Source: Colocasia esculenta
Lineage: Eukaryota > Streptophyta > Magnoliopsida > Alismatales > Araceae
Assembly (NCBI GenBank): GCA_014218235.1
Contig: CM024760.1
Span: forward strand, 70,744,961-70,808,960
DNA: 64,000 bases
Direction of reading: 5' to 3'
The notes beneath the pieces were generated by a model. That model was not told the DNA's origin. It searched no databases and saw nothing but the letters and a program-made list of their open reading frames with translations. Both the position numbers and the translations under genes were made by a program. Of this stretch, positions 55,944 through 64,000 are shown piece by piece (the first letter of the stretch is position 1; each line of letters begins with the position of its first letter).

Positions 55944-56691
55944 TGTAAGGCCCTTAATTTCCGTGCATATTATATCTGTTTTGATGCTTTGATTGTTCTA
56001 CCCAAAACTCTGATTAACGTCAACATCCCTTGACGTTAAGAGCTTATTGATGGAAACTTTTGTGCCGTTTACCCTGTGGCCAGAGGATCTAGACGCCAAC
56101 ATCGATTGACGCCTATTTCTGGTTGATGACAGCTATGTGGCCGTTTACTTCTCAGGCTGTGTTTGGGATTTCAGATCTGTAACTAACCCGTTTTCTCCGG
56201 AGTTTGATTAGGAAACCTATCCCCAACGGTCAAGACCCTTAAGACCTAGGATTCCCCCGACCCTATTGCCTATTTAACCTAGACATCTCGATTAGGGAAG
56301 GGCTTTGGTTCAGAAAGAGGTTTTCTAGGTTTTGGGGAGAGAAAGAGAGTTCTTATGCGGGCTTGATCTGGCGATTTGAAGGCTTCTTCGGCGATCTTCT
56401 GCGTTTGGGAGGCTCTATTGGAAGTGGAAAAACTCTCCTAACTTCAGGGGATCGATTGCACAAGCGTGGGGATCAGATTAAGGCGAAGGACATCACCTCT
56501 TTGGCTTAGACGAGGAGGGCTTCATCACAAAAATTCGATCTAGAGGTTTTTAGTGAGACAAGTAACTTAGGGGTTTCGTCCCTAGACCTATCACCTAGAG
56601 TTTAGGTATTTTTCTGGATTTTTAGATCGTGTCCTGGACCCCCAAAATTTGTGTTTTTCTATGTTCGGTCTGCACTTTCTATAGAAAGGAG
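55944..56691 (+). repeat. Gypsy-1-family LTR, third copy, left part
   Basis: Starts TGTAAGGCCCTTAATTTCC and follows the gypsy-1 LTR for about 748 bases, including the paired TAACGTCAACATC motif, TTGCCTATTTAACCTAGAC (TATA-like) and GGTCTGCACTTTCT. It stops at AGGAG (56687-56691), where a minus-strand element inserted; the rest of the LTR must lie beyond the right edge. It is another insertion of the same family, in the same orientation, into copia-1 RNase H. Confidence 0.88.
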
Positions 56692-58394
56692 TGTAATCAC
56701 AAGGATTGTGCTTCCCCTCGACACAGACATGAATATTAAATATGATAGCATGGGAAAAAAAGGATGTGATCGCCACCTAGAGAGTTGCCTAATGAGAAGA
56801 GAATGTCTGGGCTAACTACTCCAGGAAGGAGAGAGAACAGGTGTACCTTATGTCGCGGTCGTCATGGTTGCCGCGACGGTGCTGATATCGCGTCACCCTT
56901 AGCTGACGCGTCTCTTGTCGTGCGTCACCCTACACTGTCGCTTTCTCTTCTGGGGGAGATGATGGATGGGACCTCCTTCCCGTCCTCCAGCCGGCTGGAG
57001 GATGAGAGCCGCTCGTGGATCTTCGCTTGGGTGCCTGTCAAAACAACGAAAATAAGAAATAAAACCCTGTCAGACTATGTTAAGTGTAGTAGCTATTCTT
57101 AAATGGAAGAAAGATATGGAGCATGGAGGGAACGGACTGGGGGTGGTTTTTAAACCCTTGGGTAGTAGGAAAACGTGGGGAGGAATATGCATGGGGAGAA
57201 ATCATGGAAGAGGAGAAGGAGGAATCCTAACTCATGCATACATGTGTAAAAACGTGGAAAAGAAAGTAAAAATCAAAAATAAATATACTGCCCCGTTTGG
57301 TGTGATTCTAGTTGGAGGTCGGAGAGAAGGTGTCTTGAACAACTTTCATGAAGATCTTGAAGAGATCCGCCTGGTTTGGGCTGTGGAAGAGACGATAATC
57401 CCGCATGTGCAGATCTCATATGAGAGAGAAAGTGAAGAATAATCCGCTGTAACTTTTCGCACAAGCCACCAATCGACATGATTCCACTTCGAGGTTGAAG
57501 AGGGCTCTGTGTAGAGCAACTTTAATGAAGAAACCTTGAAGATATCTAGCCTGGTTCGATCTCCACAAGTCGTGTAAGCACTGCTGGTCCTGGAGGCGAT
57601 ATGAGAGAGAAAGAGGAGAGAGAGAGAGGAGGAAAACGTGAAGTCCAGCTCCTCCTCTGCCTTGGGGACGATGGGACCTCGTGAGCAGAGCCTCCAGGGA
57701 CCTCCCCTCGTAATGGTAGCCTTCCTCTATCTCCTAGAGAGTCCTAGGATGTGTTCAAGTGAGAGATAGAGTCCAATCCCGAATTAGAGAGAGAGTCCAA
57801 GTTGTGGGGGTGTTTAAGAGTCTATCTAGAGTTTGGATGGACTTGAGGGCTTCCTAGGGATGAGGATAGGAGGTTTGGGTCGTAATCCAACTCATAGGGA
57901 CTTTAGATAGGCTCTAGGATGGAAGGAGATGCCAAAAATCACGTAAAAACGTGTTTACGTGCATGGCGCTGTCGCGTCGGATCGTGGGGCCGCGTTCTGG
58001 TCGCGTCCATGCACTAGGCCGCGTCACTAGGGGCAGTGCGCGTAGGTCCCACGAAAAGGACCATAACTCTTTCCACAGATATCGGATTGATGCGCCGTTT
58101 ATTGCGTTGGATTCTAGACTCAGAGGGCTACAAAATGATAGTATGATATGCCAAATTTGGATTAGAAATGAGGACGTTAGGAGCTCTCAAATGAGGCATG
58201 TTCAGAAGATTGGGCAGATTGCACAGTTTTGATATTTCAAGTGTGTTTGGCCATGGGCTTGAGAATGGGCTTGACATTGAAGGTGAATGAGCTCATGATG
58301 GGTCAGAAGGACTCCAAAGTGATGACCAATTTGGGACATCAATGATATGGACAAGAAATGTACTCAACTTATAGGCCGAAAATGAGTGTCTACA
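56692..58394 (-). repeat. 3' LTR of the Tat-like element
   Basis: On the minus strand starts TGTAGACACTCATTTTCGG and ends AATCCTTGTGATTACA. AGGAG on its left (56687-56691) would be one half of the target duplication. A (GA)n stretch lies near 57605-57635. CG-rich blocks at 56850-56940 and 57955-58035 hold GTCGCG and GACGCG motifs. ORFs here (56785-57102, 57077-57442, 57951-58232) look accidental. Confidence 0.75.
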
Positions 58395-58408
58395 GATTGC
58401 CCCTCCTT
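58395..58408 (-). other. Polypurine tract of the Tat-like element
   Basis: AAGGAGGGGCAATC on the minus strand, next to the LTR start TGTAGACACTC. Confidence 0.8.
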
Positions 58409-61346
58409 GATGCCCGCTTTGCAAGGGAGCGAAGCGGAAAGAGAGCGAAGTGTAATGAAATGGAACGGAGCAAGGATGAAGAAGAGTGGACTGAAAAGTG
58501 AGCATCAAGGTAAAGAGACACCCGTCACAACCAATAAGCGATAGAAATTCTCTGGAAGACTCTAAACTAACCTCAAGGAAGAGCGAGCACGGATGGCTCC
58601 TATCTGGAACGACAAAAGGAAAGCAAAAGAAGGATGATCAACCTCTTGATTAAGAGGTACCCTAGCTGATTGGCCTGCAGGTTCATCTTGGGAGGACATG
58701 TGCGTGCCAGGTAGGTCCGATGACTCAAGGCCTGGGAGCGGTTCGCAACCAAGACGGATCAGGGGATATTAAGCTGATTTAGATGAATGGGGGAGTAAAT
58801 TCCAGACAGAAGTCATACTAGCCAACTGACCAAGTGACTAATTCAAAGAAGACCTTCAAATTGTGAGTGGAATATGATTTCTTGTTCAAGAAACTTAAGC
58901 ATGATTGACCATCACCAGGGAACAACCTTTTGACAAATCATGAGGCATGAAGCTCAAAGTCCTACATGATGCATGCTGGACTAAAATAAAGAAATCATCA
59001 AATCAATTATGCAAAGAAAAGAGAAAGTAGAAAACTCAAGAATAATATTGTTAAGCCGAATAAGAATGGGTCAAAAACTACCTGCAACCGTAGTGTAGGC
59101 CTGAATCTATCGTCCCCAAACTTACACAATCAACGGCCTATCCAGCATCCAGCGATTAGCAATGTGCACCTAGATTATCACTGTTTTTGGTAAAGGGGAA
59201 CTCAAATCCTAGAGCACATTGAGAACCAGCCGGTCCTTGACATAATATAGTAGCATAAGTACCATATAGTAATGCAGGGGAGAATGGATAGGGATACTTA
59301 CCTGAACTTACCTGTGGAGCGCTGAACTCGCCATTTTTTGGGTTTTGCTTTTTCTGATTTTTTTTTTGTTTTTTGTGTGTAAATGAAGCAATAAACAAGC
59401 TAACAACAACAAGCATAAACAACTCAGTCATCCACATGATTGAAACAAAGTACTGAAGATTCACACATAGAGAGTCCTCTCATGGAGCCATTCAGATGAA
59501 GGAGAATATTTATGGGACTTCGGAAGGACTTGGTGAGAAAATAGTTGAAATTCAAATCATGGATAGGACTGAGGAGGAGAGACAGATCGTAAAGATGATG
59601 TGAGCAAGACTCAGACAAAGCAATGAAGAAATGTGGAGATCTGAGCGATCAATGCTTGGGAGCCAATGTACCCACACTAGCATGTATGATTAGATCTACT
59701 CATTTTTGTTATTTTAGATTGAAAACATTTGGTTTTTTTGAGTTTTGAAATTATCTGATTTTTTGGATTTTTGGCAATATTTGATTTTTTTAGATTTTTG
59801 GAAATATCTATTTTTTTTTGGGATTTTTGGCAATATTTGATTTTTTGGGATTTTTTTGCAATATTTGATTTTTGAGATTTTGAAAATATTTGATTTTTTG
59901 GGATTTTTGGAAATATTGATTTTTTTTTTAGATTTTCAATAATGCCTAAAGCCGACGTTAGCCCTTCCTAAAAAGACAAATGAGACGGAAGTACTTACCC
60001 TTGCTACTACACACTAAAGCAAGATCAAATTACTGGCAAGGGGTCCTCATTCATTCACCTTTCATTAAGACCACCAAAAGGTCGGATGTGCATTAAGATG
60101 TGGCATCCTGTAGATGGTTGCCCTGGCTCACGGTGCCACTACAAAGGCTATACCCGGACGACCTAGCCTTATAGAGAGAAAGAGAAGAAAGTATTGGATA
60201 AGTCTAGTGCAAGCTTTAAAAGACAAATTAAGTTTAGCTTCCTTCCACGGCATACCTCTTAGAGGTTCAATCTATTGAGGAGGGACTTTTGGTCACTTTA
60301 TTGTGCCTGTTTCTTGTTTGGGGCATGCGTACGACCGGGCTCAAGGTTGTCCCGCGGGGAACTGTACTGCCACTCTTTGCCATGCCCCTATTCCTTGATT
60401 TTCTTTCATTTGTCCTTCTTCTCTTTTTGATTTTGCTTTTCTTTTCTTTTGCAGGCTTGATTGACCGTCCCTATTTGAGATTTTCTCTCATCGAGTTGCT
60501 TAGGTTGGTTGCCTTGCCCAAAGAGCCCTTTTTTTGCCCTACACTTCGACCGAGTAAAGAAAGAATGGCTTTTGCACCTCCTAAGTATGGCCTAAATAGC
60601 AACGGTGTTTGCTAGAGGAACCGACCAAGGTTGCCGTGTGAGTGTGTGATGATCCTTGCTTAAAGTGACCTTCAATGATAGGGAAGGAATGTTGACCCCT
60701 AACACGGAGTAATCTCTAGCTGAGTGCTGTAGAAGCAAGTAAACCTAAGACTGACTCAACCACTCTTGCTGTGAACTGAGATGACTCTCTTTGATGTTTG
60801 TGTTAAAGAAATATTTGCATGGTTATCTGGTGCGCAATGCGACCCCTTTATTGAAAGAACGGCCTGCGTCAGTCTTTGAATTTTCATTTTGGTTGATTTT
60901 AATTAGCTCATTTGCAGGAAAGGTAGGGACGACAAGCATTGGGGTCAACTCATGACGAACAAGAGGGAGACATGACGCTACAAGAATGAGGGATAAGAAC
61001 CCCTAACAAAATGATTTACAAAGGAGGAGAAGAATGTTAGTGAGGACTAAAACCTCGGGAACAGTGGGAGAGGGTCGGGACCCCGAATAGGTAGTGAGGG
61101 AGGAATTGGGTCGGACCCGAGATCAGGAGGGGTTAGAGGAAGGAACTGTAGAATGGAGGGTGTAGGATCTAGGATCAGAAGGGGAAGTGGAAGGAGGGGA
61201 ATCAGATGCCCCTGGAGAATGTGGACCTGACCTATAATTAGGAGCTCTGGTGGAAGAGGAAAAGGGGAACCCGAGCACTAGGAAGAAAGTGGTGACCCAG
61301 GTGGATATGGAGAGAAACCTGGGTACCCCGAGGGTGATCGGGTGGC
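58409..61346 (-). other. Non-coding internal region of the Tat-like element
   Basis: No pol motif in six frames. Short ORFs include a hydrophobic 108-residue + strand ORF (60289-60615) without start context or known domain. T-rich tracts occur near 59340-59375 and 59690-59940. In autonomous Tat-group elements this position would hold protease to integrase, so the coding part was lost or never present. Confidence 0.6.
59690..59940. repeat. T-rich degenerate tandem repeat
   Basis: Variants of TTTTTTGGATTTTTGGCAATATTTGA repeat about eight times with a period near 25-30 bases. On the element's own strand it is A-rich. Confidence 0.8.
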
Positions 61347-62213
61347 TCAGGAGGAAGAGATAAGTGAGGGTCCAAAGACCCTAAAGGAGTAGGAGGGAAT
61401 AATGCGGCACCAGTCCGGATTGAGAGATTGGGCGCCTCCTCTAGGAACTAGATTGACCAGGATGAGTAGCATTGAAAGATCAAGGTCAGAGGATGACAGG
61501 ATAGAGAGATCGACATTTTTCTTGAAGAACTTGAATCTTGATTGCAACCTCCTTTGCTGCTTGCAGATTTCTTCTTGTGACGCCACAAGCTTCTTTGCTC
61601 TCATAGCCAGATACGACGGTTTCTTCTTGACATGTCTTCTTAAATAGCGGGACCAGGCAGCAGATGGCCTCGCTTTTCTCTGCAGCCACACGGCTCTCTC
61701 ATCAATTATAGTCGTCATGACTGCCGTGTGCGCACTTGCCCCTTGGCTATCATTTGCATATCCAACCTTTATAGACACCCATGGGGGAACGCCATAAATT
61801 GGCTCCTTTGCTGAGAGGGTTTCCCTTGACAAGTGGACAGTGTAGATCCATGGGAATTTGATGCGCGGTACCAGCAACTTGAGACTTGGCATCTTGGCCT
61901 GACAATCTGGCATGAAGACCAACTCCCTTGACAGTTGAAGAGGGGATGCTTCTGGGAGTGTGATGGGTGGCACTAGCACGGCCAACTGACTAACAGGTTG
62001 AGGCAAATTGCAAAGGACTCTTGGCATAACCTTGAGTGTTCTTGGTGACATAACAATGTGCCTCTGGTCAGGTTGAAACATGGCAAGGAGGGCTTTGGAT
62101 GCTTCGGGCAGTGTGACTTCTTGCCCCTTGAGTGACAGCTGATTCATGATGGCCTTAGCAGATGCATGAGATAGCACGACATTTGTAGAGAACCCCTTCT
62201 CTTGACCAGCCAT
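61347..62213 (-). CDS. Unrecognised 288-residue ORF of the Tat-like element
   Basis: Starts MAGQEKGFSTNVVLSHASAK. Two similar blocks share TLPEAS: VTLPEASKALLAMF (about residues 32-45) and ITLPEASPLQLSRELVF (about 82-98), each followed by a hydrophobic/basic stretch (VMSPRTLKVMPRVLC; CQAKMPSLKLLVPRI), which suggests an internal duplication. The C-terminal third is basic (KKKPSYLAMRAKKLVASQE, QQRRLQSRFKFFKK). I recognise no family. It has no stop for 867 bases while the neighbouring gag is broken by shifts, so it may have been under selection. It might be a capsid-related or nucleic-acid-binding protein; function not assignable. Confidence 0.5.
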   Translation of the reverse strand: MAGQEKGFSTNVVLSHASAKAIMNQLSLKGQEVTLPEASKALLAMFQPDQRHIVMSPRTLKVMPRVLCNLPQPVSQLAVLVPPITLPEASPLQLSRELVFMPDCQAKMPSLKLLVPRIKFPWIYTVHLSRETLSAKEPIYGVPPWVSIKVGYANDSQGASAHTAVMTTIIDERAVWLQRKARPSAAWSRYLRRHVKKKPSYLAMRAKKLVASQEEICKQQRRLQSRFKFFKKNVDLSILSSSDLDLSMLLILVNLVPRGGAQSLNPDWCRIIPSYSFRVFGPSLISSS

Positions 62214-62595
62214 TGCAATATAACTGAGCGATGAGTGATGATGGCATTAATGGTAGCATTTCCAATAAGCATGTAATGGCTACCATCCCGCTTTGGATTT
62301 GGTTGGTACTAGGGCCTGGGAACTCTTTTTGACAGTGCTCTTCTGAGGAGATGAAAGCTCATCCTCCTGAATGTGCCCGGATAAGGACATAGACCGGCAT
62401 GCGACTGATGTAGTTGTAAGGGTCGAAACACATGACTGGAACTGGGCTACCTTTACTCAGTCCATCTTGTACGGGGGAAGTAGATCCGAGGCATGCTACT
62501 GGTAGTGCACACCCGCTCCATTGGGATGTGGTGGCGATGGGATGTGTGGTGGCTATGGTGGATTTGTCGGATGTGGAGGGCTTAATGTGAGGTGA

Positions 62596-64000
62596 CTAGG
62601 TGGAAAGGATAGGCTCGTGCGGAGAGAGCTCTTCCTCTAATTCAGAGGCTGAAGTAGCCTTACTCTTGGGAGTAGGGAACTCTTGCTTGGGCTCAGAGAT
62701 GAGCGGAGCTTGCTCGAGCCTTGGTGTGGCGGTAATGGCTTGCTCAGGCATAGGTGGTGGTGGCATAGAGAGAATGGCAATGGGTAAGGATGTAGGGTTT
62801 AGAGTAGATGAGGGATTAGCGGGTTGCGGCCTTGGTGGAGATGACGGATGGTGTACTGACACAATACGTCGAGCTAATAGCTTGTCGTCGTGTCGTGGCG
62901 CGGTGTCGGGGGGAGGTGTGGTGGTGCTAGCCTGAGTAAAGGTTGGTGGAGGGGGTTGTTGAGGTTGTGACGGAGCGGATGGTGCACTTGGAGGATAATT
63001 AAAGAAGTGCCTTTGGCCTTGAACTGGTGGAGATGACGACTGCCTTGATACTTGTGCGGCTGTCTTGGTTGTGTTGCTGATTGCTCGGGCCCTGTTCCGC
63101 TGCCTGTGATGGGGAGGCTGCTGCCCCTGGTCTTGTGCTTTTCTCTTCTCTTGACAATGTAGGATGAGCCTGTGCATTTCTGCCCAATCTATCTTGTCTC
63201 TAGATTATAGATCACATCCCGAAATTCGCAGTAGTTTGCGACTGTATGCCCCGGATGGCGATGACATAAGCAATATTCTGATCGGTCCACTGTCATGTCC
63301 CAGCTTGGCTTTTCTGGAGGGAGTTGCAATGCATTGATGGACATCAGGGCTGTGAAGACATTAGAGAGGGATTCGGGCAACGGATGATAATGGGCTCGCT
63401 TTGGGCCAAGTGGATGTCGGGATGGTGAGTATTGGATGGTGTGGTGCGGTGGCACGGGCGAGGTGGTTGTTCTTGTGGAAGCGGGGCGAGTTGGCTATAT
63501 GAAGGTGGAGTGCATGGTGGTTAGTTGAGTGGGTAGGCGTGGGGTGGTGGATGGTATCAACTTGGGCATGTGTTTGGACTCCCTCATAATTGGGCCCTTG
63601 AAATGAAGAATTCGGTTGTTGGGCCTCAACATGGATGGCCTGGGGGAGTCAAGGAGTTGGTTTTTAACAAAGCGAGCACGACTGTATAATTGTGCATGGA
63701 TGTGATATTGTTCATAGACAGGATGTGGCGGTACATGGGCGTTGCATTAGCAATGATAAGCTTGATTTTCTCCTCTTCTGGGATGTGCATCTGGACATGC
63801 GCGGACATCTGACGCCACCGGTCAGCATAATTTGTGAATTCTTCATCAGGCTTCATCTGCTCAGCCACTAGATCGGCCATTGAATACGCGGGCCCGGCCC
63901 GGTCTTGATATTGTTGCACGAATCTACCTTACAACCTCAAAGTCCTCCGCTTCATTGGGAGGCAGGGAATAGAACCATCCAGAGCGGGCCCATCCAACGA
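62596..64000 (-). pseudogene. Gag of the Tat-like element, frameshifted, N-terminus outside the window
   Basis: From the right edge the minus strand reads WFYSLPPNEAEDFE, a retrotransposon gag block, then QQYQDRAGPAYSMADLVAEQ (63919), NYADRWRQMSA and MHIPEEEKIKLIIANATPMY. The frame shifts near 63660. A linker with LPESLSNVFTALMSINA follows, then the single knuckle YCLCHRHPGHTVANYCEFRD (about 63285-63225), typical of the Tat/Ogre/Retand group (CxxH...GHxTxxC then R/D). The C-terminal part (63177-62596) is Pro/Ser-rich and ends ELEEELSPHEPILST. At least three frame changes indicate decay. Confidence 0.82.

Larger units (their letters stand above)
56692..64000 (-). mobile_element. Tat-like gypsy element with gag only (TR-GAG-like), minus strand, incomplete
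   Basis: On the minus strand: gag (64000 to about 62596), an unrecognised ORF (62213-61347), about 3 kb of non-coding sequence, a polypurine tract (58408-58395) and a 3' LTR of 1703 bases (58394-56692). The 5' LTR and gag start lie past the right edge. No RT, integrase, protease or RNase H motif is seen between gag and 3' LTR, so it is non-autonomous, like the published terminal-repeat-gag (TR-GAG) elements. The gag zinc-knuckle pattern and LTR start TGTAGACACTC fit the Tat group of Ty3/gypsy. Confidence 0.75.

Noticed and set aside
60289..60615. Hydrophobic 108-residue ORF that could be a membrane protein
   Set aside because: Pyrimidine-rich sequence, antisense to the element, no family resemblance.

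Overview
The window is plant nuclear DNA, almost certainly from a flowering plant. It holds one fragment of a host gene with plant-type introns, similar to the plant Enhancer-of-Polycomb-like gene EPL1, and a broken copy of the nuclear gene for the photosystem II protein PsbO. Nearly everything else is plant retrotransposon: L1-type LINE, Ty1/copia of the Sirevirus type, Ty3/gypsy chromovirus and a Tat-like gypsy element. Primer sites match plant initiator tRNA-Met. No bacterial genes, CRISPR arrays, rRNA or tRNA genes are visible. I cannot name the species.

Layout. 1-5137: decayed L1-type LINE on the + strand, split by about 0.77 kb of unknown non-coding sequence. 5138-11340: 3' part of an EPL1-like gene (five recognisable exons, one frameshift, one expected small exon not found). 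Its first intron holds a 1.5 kb segment with inverted-repeat ends that carries a truncated, antisense psbO copy. 11341-12345: no gene seen. 12346-55943: an old Sirevirus-like copia element (copia-1, +) into which everything up to 52207 is nested. 55944-64000: a third copy of the gypsy-1 LTR, itself interrupted by a minus-strand, gag-only, Tat-like LTR element that runs off the right edge.

The nest can be read from target-site duplications (TSDs). Copia-1 (oldest) received gypsy-1 (14049-52207, TSD TAAAA on both sides). Gypsy-1 received a lone LTR (15444-18217, TSD TATTG/TACTG) in its 5' LTR, and gypsy-2 (20773-45973, TSD CACAC on both sides) inside the gag zinc-knuckle coding region. Gypsy-2 has 2.8 kb LTRs but no recognisable protein (LARD-like). 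It received a 2.3 kb poly(A)-tailed copy of a DUF4283/zinc-knuckle gene (24102-26434, 15-bp TSD), an 18-bp micro-LINE insertion in its 5' LTR, and a 13.0 kb nearly intact Sirevirus (copia-2, 27538-40536, minus strand, TSD GCGTT/ACGTT). LTR divergence judged by eye follows this order: copia-2 LTRs nearly identical, gypsy-2 moderately diverged, gypsy-1 more so.

Most unusual points: (1) two intron-like GT...AG blocks, both phase 0, interrupt gypsy-1 gag; (2) nearly all in-frame stops in gypsy-1 and all four internal stops in the DUF4283 copy are TAG at probable CAG (Gln) codons, fitting CHG-methylation decay; (3) unrelated LTR families each carry a short-period array of CG-containing palindromic motifs (18 bp in gypsy-2, 21 bp in the solo LTR, hairpins in gypsy-1, 34/59 bp in copia-2); (4) the psbO copy lies inside an inverted-repeat-bounded element within a host gene intron; (5) the minus-strand Tat-like element has gag plus an unrecognised second ORF and no pol before its 3' LTR.
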